Part shown: in pieces, positions 45,503 through 53,706 of the stretch
How positions within the stretch are numbered: the stretch's first letter is position 1
Layout: each line of letters starts with the position of its first letter
Assembly (NCBI RefSeq): GCF_005796105.1
Contig: NZ_VAUO01000001.1
Span: forward strand, 1,048,740-1,112,739
Source of the DNA: Pseudomonas mosselii
Lineage (GTDB): Bacteria > Pseudomonadota > Gammaproteobacteria > Pseudomonadales > Pseudomonadaceae
Length of the DNA: 64,000 bases
Direction: 5' to 3'
Notes under the pieces: generated by a model
What the model was told of the DNA's origin: nothing
Database searches by the model: none
What the model saw: only the letters and a program-made list of their open reading frames with translations
Position numbers and translations under genes: made by a program

Positions 45503-45515
45503 GAGTTGTTGTTAT
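45503..45515 (-). promoter_or_regulatory. CA motif upstream of the feaR-like gene
   Basis: ATAACAACAACTC on the minus strand, 18-30 bases before the ATG, next to the ribosome site GAGGGC. Candidate Hfq/Crc target. Confidence 0.5.
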
Positions 45516-45524
45516 GCACCCATT

Positions 45525-45538
45525 GATAACATGTTAAC
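45525..45538. promoter_or_regulatory. HpaR-type site near the feaR-like promoter
   Basis: GATAACATGTTAAC, 12 of 14 bases as in operator 1 of hpaG1. It lies 40-53 bases upstream of the feaR-like start. It may link the amine branch to the 4-HPA repressor. Confidence 0.4.
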
Positions 45539-45599
45539 AATGTGCACACAACTGTCATCTGTACGCCGAGAACAGCAGCAAGGGATGTGCCAGAAAGTG

Positions 45600-46178
45600 T
45601 CAGATACGTTGCAGTCTTTCGCTGAACAACCCCAGACTGGCTAGCAGATGCTCGCGCTGCGATGGGCTGATCTGGATATAGCGCCGAAACGCCGGCATGC
45701 GGTTGACCACCTCACTGCCACCCATGTGCTCCAGGGCCAGCGACCACTGGCCGTCGCGACACTCCAGGGTCAGACGCTTGAAGTCCAGAGGCATCAGGGC
45801 AGCCAACAAGGCCGCATCGCCCAGCAGGGCCTCGCGGACTTGGGTGAAGCGCTGCGCATCGCCACCACGCCGCACGCAGCTCACGCCGGTGCGGCGAATC
45901 GCACCGGTATGACGCAACACCAAGCGCACATCGCCCTGTTGCAGGGCAGGCACCTGCACGCGGAACTCACAGCTGACCACGTGCATCAGCAAGTGCGCCT
46001 CAACACACTCGCGCACCTCAGCGCTCCAGCCCTGAGCCTGGAGCGTGCCCACCGCCGCTTCGCGGCGCAGCATCGGCAGTGGCCCGAGGTTGCGCGCCAG
46101 GTGCCCGAGGGTCACCCCAGGTCGGTAACCAGCCGGCGCGCGAGGCGCCAGCAGGCGCTCACGCAAACGTCTGATCAT
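45600..46178 (-). CDS. Uncharacterised protein coupled to the amine/amino-acid permease
   Basis: 192 aa from the ATG at 46178; upstream codons overlap the permease and are rejected. It is Arg/Leu-rich, with no signal peptide or membrane helix (MIRRLRERLLAPRAPAGYRP, HTGAIRRTGVSCVRRGGD, FRRYIQISPSQREHLLASLG). It resembles what I recall as the DUF3156 family, found in proteobacteria beside permeases. It overlaps the end of the permease gene by 20 bases, so the two are translated together. Function unknown. Confidence 0.7.
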   Translation of the reverse strand: MIRRLRERLLAPRAPAGYRPGVTLGHLARNLGPLPMLRREAAVGTLQAQGWSAEVRECVEAHLLMHVVSCEFRVQVPALQQGDVRLVLRHTGAIRRTGVSCVRRGGDAQRFTQVREALLGDAALLAALMPLDFKRLTLECRDGQWSLALEHMGGSEVVNRMPAFRRYIQISPSQREHLLASLGLFSERLQRI

Positions 46179-47655
46179 GCTGGGTACGCTCCACGGCATG
46201 GCCTGGCTCGGCGGCGAACTCTTTGCGCAGCACATCCTCGACACGCGCCGGCTTGAACGGATTGACCTTCTGCACCACCAGAGTCCAGAACAACGCGTAG
46301 GTGGCGGTGCCTGCGAGCATGATGGCGAAGGGCACATAGATATCGGCCGGGTTCATGCCAGGCGGGGTGATGAAGGCCATGCCAATCAGGATGCCGGCGC
46401 TGGAGACGATCTGTGGCAACGGGAACAGCGGCGAGCGATAGGCGCGCGGCAGGTCCGGGCGGCGGATACGCAGGATCACCACCGACACGGTGACCAGAAG
46501 GTAGGCGGTACTCCAGGCACAGACCGCTGCCAGGACCAGGTGCAAGATGTTGTCCGGGTTGCCGCCCAAGTACCAGGCATGCAGGCACGGAATCAGCGCC
46601 ACCACCAGGATGCACAGCAGCGGCGTCTTGAAGCGCGGGTGCAAGTAGGCAAAGACCTTGGGCAGCGCGCCGTCGACGGCCATACCGTAGAGGATGCGTG
46701 GCACCCCAGCCATCAGCGTGTTGATGGTAGCGGCGCCCGCAAACAGGAAACCGATCCCCAGCCATACCGGCCCGATATCGCCCATCACCTGCTCGGCGAA
46801 GCGCGGGATAGCCATGGGCGTGTCGAGCAAGTGCACGCCGGTGGCGGCATCGAGCAGCACGTTCTCGACCTGACGCTTCATCGCTGCGCCGTAGATGAAC
46901 ATACAGCTGGCCACGCCGAACAACCCTAGGGCCATGGCCCGCGGCAGCACCCAGGCCGAGCGGCGCAACTCCGGCGCCAGGGGTGTGACGAATTCGCAGC
47001 CCACGAACATGAACATCGCCATGCCGATCAGTGAGAGGATGGTCATCAGGTCGGTGCCCACCAGCGATGCACCGAACGGCCCCTCCAGCGTCACCGCAGG
47101 TGCGGCGATCAGGCCCAGCACACCAAACACCATCAGGGTGGTCCACATGCCGAAGGTCAGGATCACCTCGGCACGGCTGAAGGCACTGATGCCAAAGGCA
47201 TTGAGCACCGCGAACGCCAGCACGAAACACACCCCCAGCAACCACGAACCACCGGCGGACTCGGCCAAGGTATTGAGGTGCTCGAAGTTCACCAGTGCCA
47301 TCACCCCCGAGAGAATGGTTTCGGCGGTGCCGGCGAACACATGCACGATCAGGTAGGCCGACAAGGTCCCGGTGATGGCGAAGAAACGGCCCATGCCGCA
47401 GTTGATGTAGTCGTACACCGAGCCGGTCGTCGGCAGGATCGAGGCCGCCTCGGCGAAGGTGGTGGACTGTGCCAGCATCATCAGCGCGGCAATGACCATA
47501 GCGATGGCGAACGCACCGCCGCCAATCCCGAAGCCCATGGTCGCGGTGAGGATCACGGGGCTGGCCATGATCAGCCCGATGGTGCTGGCCAGTGCGGTAG
47601 GGAAACCGACGGTGCCCCGGTTGAGATGCTCGGTGAGCGAGTTGTTGAGTGACAT
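46159..47655 (-). CDS. APC-superfamily amino acid/amine permease
   Basis: 498 aa, about 12-14 membrane segments (GTVGFPTALASTIGLIMASP in segment 1, with the APC unwound Gly motif). The second half reads NTLMAGVPRILYGMAVDGALPK. The C-terminal tail is charged and cytoplasmic. Divergence from an aldehyde dehydrogenase and closeness to the flavin amine oxidase and FeaR-like regulator suggest uptake of an aromatic amine or amino acid. A CA motif lies directly before its ribosome site. Confidence 0.9.
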   Translation of the reverse strand: MSLNNSLTEHLNRGTVGFPTALASTIGLIMASPVILTATMGFGIGGGAFAIAMVIAALMMLAQSTTFAEAASILPTTGSVYDYINCGMGRFFAITGTLSAYLIVHVFAGTAETILSGVMALVNFEHLNTLAESAGGSWLLGVCFVLAFAVLNAFGISAFSRAEVILTFGMWTTLMVFGVLGLIAAPAVTLEGPFGASLVGTDLMTILSLIGMAMFMFVGCEFVTPLAPELRRSAWVLPRAMALGLFGVASCMFIYGAAMKRQVENVLLDAATGVHLLDTPMAIPRFAEQVMGDIGPVWLGIGFLFAGAATINTLMAGVPRILYGMAVDGALPKVFAYLHPRFKTPLLCILVVALIPCLHAWYLGGNPDNILHLVLAAVCAWSTAYLLVTVSVVILRIRRPDLPRAYRSPLFPLPQIVSSAGILIGMAFITPPGMNPADIYVPFAIMLAGTATYALFWTLVVQKVNPFKPARVEDVLRKEFAAEPGHAVERTQHDQTFA

Positions 47656-47670
47656 CGTTGTAGCCCCGGC

Positions 47671-47680
47671 TTGTTGTTAT
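47671..47680 (-). promoter_or_regulatory. CA motif upstream of the permease
   Basis: ATAACAACAA on the minus strand, 16-25 bases before the ATG. Candidate Hfq/Crc target. Confidence 0.5.
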
Positions 47681-47945
47681 TGCGTTGGACGCGGCAGACG
47701 AACCTGCGCGCACGGCGGTTGCCTCCCTGCCCGAGCACTGTGCGCCGCCTGTTGCACAGCGTCTTGCCCGTGGCTGCCGTGAGCTTTGTTGCTGGCTGCC
47801 AGGGGCTCTGCGGTGCCGCTGTAAACACTTGGCACTCAGGGTCATGTCGCTGTCACGCAGACACAAGCACCGTCTCACCCCCCTCACTATGCTCCAACGC
47901 TCTGGCGGCCTGCGAGCCGTTCTTCACATCTGCCTCGGAGTTCCC

Positions 47946-49433
47946 ATGAGCGATATCCCCCTGCTTCCCGCCGTCCGCGCCTTTCTGGCCCGTGAGCACG
48001 GCCTGTTCATCCACGGCCAGGCGGTCGCCAGCCAGAGCGGCGCGAAGATTGCCGTGATCAACCCGGCCGACGGCCAGACCATTGCCCATATCGCCGACGC
48101 CAGCCCGGCTGAAGTCGACCAGGCCGTGGCCTCGGCCCGTCAGGGCTTCAGCGTCTGGTCACGCACCAGCCCCGCCGCCCGCGCCGCCGTGTTGTTCAAG
48201 CTGGCCGATCTGCTGGAGGCCAACCGTGAAGAGCTGGCCCAGCTAGAAACCCTGCAGTCGGGCAAGCTGATCGGCATTTCGCGGGCTTTCGAAGTTGAAC
48301 AGGCAGCGCATTTCCTGCGCTACTACGCCGGCTGGGCGACCAAGATCACCGGTCAGACCATCACCCCGTCACTGCCCTCGTTCGCCGGTGAGCGCTACAG
48401 TGCATACACCCTGCGCGAGCCGATCGGCGTGGTGGTGGGCATCGTGCCGTGGAACTTCGCCACCATGATCGCCATCTGGAAGCTCGCCTCGGCCCTGACC
48501 ACCGGTTGCAGCATCATCATCAAGCCTAGCGAGTTCACCCCGCTGACCCTGCTGCGCATCGCCGAGCTGGCCAGCCAGGCCGGCTTGCCTGCGGGCGCGC
48601 TGAACGTGCTGACCGGTGCAGGCCAGGTCGGCGAGGCGCTGATCGAGCACCCTGATACCGACAAGGTATCGTTTACCGGCTCCGTGCCCACCGGCATCGC
48701 GGTCGGCCAGGCGGCGATGGGCGCCAAGCTCACCCGTGCGACCCTGGAGCTGGGCGGCAAGAACGCGGTGGCGTTCCTGTCCGACGTTGGGATCGACAAA
48801 GCCGTGGACGGCATCATCGAGGCGGGTTTCCTGCACTCAGGACAGATCTGCGCTGCGGGCGAGCGCTTCTATGTGCATCGTTCGCGCCTGGACCCGCTGC
48901 TCGACGCCCTCGGAGAACGCCTGGGCCAGCTGAAGGTCGGCTCGCCCCTGGATGAAACCACCCAGTTCGGCCCGGTGGCCAACAAGCCGCACCAGCAGAA
49001 ACTCGCCGAGCTGTTCGCCACAGCCCGTGCCGAAGGCAGTCAGATCATCCATGGCGGACGCATCGGCGATGGCCCTGGCTGCTTCGTCGAGCCCACGGTG
49101 ATCCTGGCCAAAAGCCCCAGCGACACCCTGCTCAACCAGGAGACATTCGGCCCTGTGGCGACCTTCCTGCCCTATGACAGCGAAGACGAACTGCTGCACC
49201 TGATGAACGCCAGCCCCTACGGTTTGAGCGCCAGTCTGTGGACCAACGACCTGGGCAAGGCCATGCGCCTGATCCCGGAAATCCAAGCCGGCACGCTATG
49301 GGTCAACATGCACACCCTGCTCGACCCGGCCGTGCCATTCGGTGGTATCAAGGCTTCCGGGATCGGCCGCGAATTCGGCTCGGCGTTCATCGATGACTTC
49401 ACTGAACTCAAGTCGGTGATGATCCGCTACTGA
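47946..49433 (+). CDS. Aldehyde dehydrogenase (phenylacetaldehyde / FeaB-like)
   Basis: 495 aa from the ATG at 47946; the in-frame extension to 47685 is rejected. NAD(P)+-dependent ALDH with VPWNFATMIAIWKLA, ELGGKNAVAF (general base Glu) and GQICAAGERF (nucleophile Cys). In context it would oxidize 4-hydroxyphenylacetaldehyde from tyramine to 4-HPA, the substrate of the hpa genes. It is divergent from the permease across 290 bp that shows no clear gene, and is followed by a porin gene. Confidence 0.92.
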   Translation: MSDIPLLPAVRAFLAREHGLFIHGQAVASQSGAKIAVINPADGQTIAHIADASPAEVDQAVASARQGFSVWSRTSPAARAAVLFKLADLLEANREELAQLETLQSGKLIGISRAFEVEQAAHFLRYYAGWATKITGQTITPSLPSFAGERYSAYTLREPIGVVVGIVPWNFATMIAIWKLASALTTGCSIIIKPSEFTPLTLLRIAELASQAGLPAGALNVLTGAGQVGEALIEHPDTDKVSFTGSVPTGIAVGQAAMGAKLTRATLELGGKNAVAFLSDVGIDKAVDGIIEAGFLHSGQICAAGERFYVHRSRLDPLLDALGERLGQLKVGSPLDETTQFGPVANKPHQQKLAELFATARAEGSQIIHGGRIGDGPGCFVEPTVILAKSPSDTLLNQETFGPVATFLPYDSEDELLHLMNASPYGLSASLWTNDLGKAMRLIPEIQAGTLWVNMHTLLDPAVPFGGIKASGIGREFGSAFIDDFTELKSVMIRY

Positions 49434-49609
49434 GCGGCTCACGGTTCTGGCCAGGGCGTGCAAGCGTCTTGGCAGCCTCGAACAAGACCCCACCCCGCCT
49501 GACACGCGCTAATACACCGTCGCTGCCAACCGCGACGGCCCTCGCCACCACGAGGCGCCTCACAACAAAAGGCGCCCTCCAGGGTGCGAACGTCAACGAG
49601 GGAAGTGCA

Positions 49610-50920
49610 ATGGTCAAACCACACATGCTGTCCACCCTGGCCTTGGCGGCCTTGCTCGCCAGCCAGGCGGCGCCGGCCTACGAGCTGTATGCCGACGACG
49701 ACAGCCACCTGAACGCCGACATGCTCGCGGTCTGGGGCATATTCAACAGCCGCAAGAACTACGACGGCACCGCCGGTGGCTCGACCTGGCGCGAAGGGTT
49801 CATCAAATACGGCCTGAGCGGCGATCAGGGACTGGCCGGCAACGGTACGCTGTACGGCGCGCTCAACTGGGTCAGCTCGGCCACCTGGGGCGATGGCGAT
49901 GCCGCTGGCAATACCGATGGCTCCGAGCGCACCACCAAGATCGAGGATGCCTACCTGGGCTGGCGCTCTGGCGATCTGTTCCCGTTGCTGGGCAAGGATG
50001 GCGTGGATGTGTCCGCAGGCCGCCAGACCATTCGCCTGGGCAGTGGTTTCTTGATCAATGACGACGGTCCGAACCTGGGCAACGGCGTGGCCGACGGCGC
50101 GCTTGACCGCGGCGGTGCCTACTACCTGGCGGCCCGGCATGCGTTCGACCGCACGGCGATGCTGCGCCTGGGCGGGCAGGACGGGCTGCATGGCAGCCTG
50201 CTGTGGCTCAAATCCGATAACCGCGCTCAAGCCGAGACCGAGCTTGCCGCCGCCACCCTGGACTACACCCACGCCCTGGGTACGCTGGGGCTGACCTGGA
50301 TCCACGGTATCGGTGTGACCGGCCAGTGGGCCAGTGAATTCCAGAAAGCCCGCGAAGGCATGGACGTGTACAGCCTGCGCGGCGAAGGCGATGCAGGGAT
50401 CGAGCACGCCAACTTCGCCTTCGAATACGCCTGGCAGGACAAGCGTGGCGGCCCGGAGCAGGCCTGGTACGTGCAAGCCGGCTATACCTTCGCCGATGTG
50501 CCTTGGGCGCCGACCTTGACCTATCGCTACACCCGCTACTCGGCCGAATGGGACCCGCTGTTCAGTGGACTGTCCAGCGGCTACGGCACCTGGTTCCAGG
50601 GCGAGGTGGCGGCCAACTACGCCGGCCCCTTCAACAGCAACACTGGCATCCATCATGTGGGGCTGAAAGCCACGCCGTTGGAAAATGTCACGGTGGGCGC
50701 GCTGTACTTCGACTTCGACACCGTGCGCACCCGCAACAGCCTGAACCTCGATGCCCGCGAACTGGATTTCTACGTCGAATGGGCAGTCAACGAACATTTG
50801 ATCATCAGCCCGCTGGTAGGCCTGTACCAACCGCGTAAAGATCAAAGCAACGGCGGTAACCAGGTCGGTGGCGACGGAACCAACGTGTACAGCCAACTGA
50901 CGGTGGCCGTGCCGTTCTAG
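49610..50920 (+). CDS. Outer-membrane beta-barrel porin
   Basis: 436 aa from the ATG at 49610 with GAGGGAAG before it. Signal peptide MVKPHMLSTLALAALLASQA (cleaved near AAPAYE), then alternating strands rich in Tyr, Trp and Gly with a terminal Phe (LTVAVPF), the mark of outer-membrane barrels. It resembles alginate-export/OprD-like porins loosely. It lies 176 bases after the aldehyde dehydrogenase and may bring the aromatic amine or acid across the outer membrane. Substrate unproven. Confidence 0.88.
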   Translation: MVKPHMLSTLALAALLASQAAPAYELYADDDSHLNADMLAVWGIFNSRKNYDGTAGGSTWREGFIKYGLSGDQGLAGNGTLYGALNWVSSATWGDGDAAGNTDGSERTTKIEDAYLGWRSGDLFPLLGKDGVDVSAGRQTIRLGSGFLINDDGPNLGNGVADGALDRGGAYYLAARHAFDRTAMLRLGGQDGLHGSLLWLKSDNRAQAETELAAATLDYTHALGTLGLTWIHGIGVTGQWASEFQKAREGMDVYSLRGEGDAGIEHANFAFEYAWQDKRGGPEQAWYVQAGYTFADVPWAPTLTYRYTRYSAEWDPLFSGLSSGYGTWFQGEVAANYAGPFNSNTGIHHVGLKATPLENVTVGALYFDFDTVRTRNSLNLDARELDFYVEWAVNEHLIISPLVGLYQPRKDQSNGGNQVGGDGTNVYSQLTVAVPF

Positions 50921-50930
50921 GGCCAACCTT

Positions 50931-50968
50931 ACCCCTTGTGAGAGCACCAACGCGCTCGCGCAAGGGGT
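50931..50968 (+). terminator. Hairpin after the porin gene
   Basis: ACCCCTTG / CAAGGGGT arms (8 bp perfect) with partly paired interior, 10 bases past the porin stop. No T-run. Confidence 0.5.
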
Positions 50969-51005
50969 CGCGCTCTGACCCGATGCGCAGGATTGCAGCG
51001 TGCTG

Positions 51006-51034
51006 AAAAAAAACGCCGGCACAAGGCCGGCGTT
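51006..51034 (-). terminator. Rho-independent terminator of the LysR gene
   Basis: AACGCCGGC / GCCGGCGTT stem with a 5-base loop. On the minus strand it is followed by a run of eight T, so it ends transcription arriving from 51167-52090. Confidence 0.85.
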
Positions 51035-51166
51035 CAAATGCAGCGTCTATGAAGTATGAAGACTGCCTGGTGAGGCGGCGCCACTATCGCCTTTCGCCAC
51101 GCGCCGCGCTTGCCCGAGCCTGCCAGCTGCCTTGTACCTGGCTGCCCCTCTTGCGGCTGACGCCGC

Positions 51167-52090
51167 TCAGATCGCCTGCTCGCCCAGCAATTGGGTCAGG
51201 ACCTGGGCCAATGCCTTGACCATGACATCCGCGGTCGGTCGGCAGACGATCACGATCTCGTAGCTGTCCACCTCCGGCAGCCCCTCGGCGCCGCCTAGCA
51301 CGCGATGCTCGTGGGTGGCCGCACGCGTTGGCAACAGACTGATACCCATGCCGTCGGCCACCGCCGCCTGGATGCCGCTCAGACTGGAACTGGTGAAACT
51401 GATACGCCAACGTCGGCCCATGCCTTCGATGGCGCTGATCATGTCGTCACGGTACAAACCACGTGGAGGAAAGGTCACCAGCGGCACGGGGTCCAGTTCG
51501 AAGGACGGCATGCGCGCGCTGTCGATCCATTGCAGGCGTTCAGGCCAGCAGGCCACTCCTTCGCGGCTGTTGCGCCGCTGCTTGAGCAGCACCAGGTCCA
51601 GCTCGCCATTGTCGTAGGCCTGGCTCAGGTCGCGACACAACCCACTGGTGACCTCAAGCTTGACCTGCGGATGCTCGCGGCTGAAGGCCGACAAGGCATT
51701 GGTGGTACGCCCACCGACGAAGTCCTCCGGCACACCCAGGCGCAGGGTCACGCCGACCATTGCCCCGGCCAGGGCTTCGAGCATCTGGTCGTTCAGGGCC
51801 AGCATGTGCCGGGCATAGCCGAGCAAGGTCTGGCCGGCGTCGGTGGGCAGCACATCGCGGTTGCCGCGTACCAGCAAGCGATGGCCGACCATGTCTTCAA
51901 GGCGGCGAACCTTTTGGCTGATGGTGGATTGGGTGGAGTGCAGACGCGCGGCAGCGGTGGTGAAACTGCCGCAATCGGCCACCACCACGATAGCGCGCAG
52001 CAGGTCGAGGTCGAACAGGGCTCTATTCGATTTAACGCTGATGGACATCGGGGTATTCAACATCTGAATGGCAGGCTCGATTTCTATCAT
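51167..52090 (-). CDS. LysR-family regulator
   Basis: 307 aa from the ATG at 52090; ATGs at 52063 and 52048 are also in frame and none has a strong ribosome site. The winged helix is at about residues 22-80 (FDLDLLRAIVVVADCGSFTTAAARLHSTQSTISQKVRRLE). The effector domain follows (TLRLGVPEDFVGG, GISLLPTRAA). It lies 42 bases downstream of the Na+/H+ antiporter gene on the same strand and may be read from the same transcript. Target and ligand unknown. Confidence 0.9.
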   Translation of the reverse strand: MIEIEPAIQMLNTPMSISVKSNRALFDLDLLRAIVVVADCGSFTTAAARLHSTQSTISQKVRRLEDMVGHRLLVRGNRDVLPTDAGQTLLGYARHMLALNDQMLEALAGAMVGVTLRLGVPEDFVGGRTTNALSAFSREHPQVKLEVTSGLCRDLSQAYDNGELDLVLLKQRRNSREGVACWPERLQWIDSARMPSFELDPVPLVTFPPRGLYRDDMISAIEGMGRRWRISFTSSSLSGIQAAVADGMGISLLPTRAATHEHRVLGGAEGLPEVDSYEIVIVCRPTADVMVKALAQVLTQLLGEQAI

Positions 52091-52132
52091 GCGGGCGTGC
52101 CAGCGGCAACCTGGCCGCCGGCCTGTGCAGCC

Positions 52133-53452
52133 TCAGAGGGTCATCGCCGCCAACCAGCCAAACCCCAGCAACGGCAGGTTGTAGTGGATGAACGTCGGTA
52201 CCACCGTGTCCCAGATATGATGGTGCTGACCATCGACGTTGAGCCCCGAGGTCGGCCCCAGGGTCGAGTCCGAGGCCGGCGAACCGGCATCGCCCAAGGC
52301 GCCGGCGGTGCCAACGATGCACACGGTAGCGACAGGGTCGAAGCCCAGTTGCACACACAGCGGCACGAAGATCGCCGCCAGAATCGGTACGGTCGAGAAC
52401 GACGAGCCAATGCCCATGGTCACCAGCAAGCCCACCAGCAACATCATCAAGGCGCCGACGCCCTTGCTGTGGTCGATCCACTGCGCGGCGGTCTGCACCA
52501 GGCTCTGCACATGGCCGGTGGCTTTCATCACGTCGGCAAACCCCGACGCTGCGATCATGATGAAGCCGATCATGGCCATCATCTTCATGCCTTCGGTGAA
52601 CAGGTCGTCGGTTTCCTTCCAGCGCACGATGCCCGACAGCGAAAAGATCAGAAAGCCGACCATGGCACCGATGATCATCGAGTCCAGCCACAGCTGGATG
52701 ATGAACGCCGCGGCAATCGCCACACCGGCCACCAGCAGCGTCAGCGGGTTGTAACGAACGCTCGCCTGCTCGACCTGCTCGATGCGCGCCAGGTCGTAAT
52801 CACGCCGCTTGCGATAGCTGAAAAACACCGCCAGCAACAGACCTGCGAGCATGCCCGCCGCTGGAATGGCCATGGCATGGGTAACGTTCACAGCGCTGAC
52901 ATCGACCCCGGCGCGACTGACATTGGCCAGCAGGATCTGATTGAGGAAGATGTTGCCAAAACCCACCGGCAGGAACATGTATGGCGTGATCAAGCCGAAC
53001 GTGATCACACAGGCGATCAGTCGTCGGTCGATGCGCAAGCGCGTCAGCACGTACAGCAGCGGCGGCACCAACAGCGGAATGAAGGCGATGTGGATCGGCA
53101 GCAGGTTCTGCGACGACACCGCCACCACCAGCATCAGGCCGATCAGCAGCCATTTCACCTTGCCGCCTTCGACATGGCCCTGACGGTCGATCATCGCCAA
53201 GGCGCGATCGGCCAGCGCATGGGCCAGACCCGACTTGGCGATGGCCACGGCGAAGGCGCCCAGCAAGGCATAGGACAACGCTACGGTCGCCCCGCCGCCC
53301 AGACCGCCATTGAAGGCCAGAAGCGTTCCTTCGATCCCCAATCCACCGACCAGGCCCCCGACCAGGGCACCGACGATCAGGGCGATGACGACATGCACGC
53401 GGGACAGGCTCAGGACCAGCATGACCCCGACCGCGGCAATCACTGCATTCAT
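52133..53452 (-). CDS. Na+/H+ antiporter-family membrane transporter (YuiF/NhaC-like)
   Basis: 439 aa from the ATG at 53452; a 43-residue upstream extension is rejected. About 11-12 hydrophobic segments include [40 protein letters not shown] and the C-terminal [19 protein letters not shown]. Members exchange cations for protons or carry organic acids or amino acids. It is followed by a LysR gene and divergent from a chemoreceptor. The transported compound cannot be told from sequence. Confidence 0.85.
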   Translation of the reverse strand: MNAVIAAVGVMLVLSLSRVHVVIALIVGALVGGLVGGLGIEGTLLAFNGGLGGGATVALSYALLGAFAVAIAKSGLAHALADRALAMIDRQGHVEGGKVKWLLIGLMLVVAVSSQNLLPIHIAFIPLLVPPLLYVLTRLRIDRRLIACVITFGLITPYMFLPVGFGNIFLNQILLANVSRAGVDVSAVNVTHAMAIPAAGMLAGLLLAVFFSYRKRRDYDLARIEQVEQASVRYNPLTLLVAGVAIAAAFIIQLWLDSMIIGAMVGFLIFSLSGIVRWKETDDLFTEGMKMMAMIGFIMIAASGFADVMKATGHVQSLVQTAAQWIDHSKGVGALMMLLVGLLVTMGIGSSFSTVPILAAIFVPLCVQLGFDPVATVCIVGTAGALGDAGSPASDSTLGPTSGLNVDGQHHHIWDTVVPTFIHYNLPLLGFGWLAAMTL

Positions 53453-53600
53453 GGTGTACAAACCTCGATTCGACAGACAAAAAGCGAGCGTTCCGGCGAC
53501 AGCTGCGCGCAGGCAGTGGCCGGGCTTAATGATGTTGTTATGAAGGGCGCACACTCTGAAGCACAGGCCAGCAGAAGTCAAAAACCCCCGCTCGCCTATG

Positions 53601-53637
53601 TGCGACTAACGTCGCATGATTTAAATTGAACGTTCAA
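53601..53637. promoter_or_regulatory. Two neighbouring palindromes between antiporter and chemoreceptor
   Basis: TGCGAC-TAAC-GTCGCA (53601-53616) and the fully symmetric TTGAACGTTCAA (53626-53637), 9 bases apart, in an AT-richer stretch of the 254-bp divergent region. Candidate operators for two regulators or one tetrameric regulator. Confidence 0.5.
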
Positions 53638-53706
53638 ATAAAGAAAAAGCTGACCACGCCGACATACACGGCAGCATCAAAACCTAATTAGAAGGGATTT
53701 GCCCCC

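Noticed and set aside
47656..47945. Hidden small gene in the permease/aldehyde dehydrogenase gap
   Set aside because: Open frames here are Cys/Arg-rich, lack ribosome sites and look like upstream extensions; the gap more likely holds two divergent promoters.
51305..53629. 774-codon plus-strand ORF across the LysR and antiporter genes
   Set aside because: Spans two real minus-strand genes and their gap; Gln/His/Arg-rich translation is typical of antisense reading.
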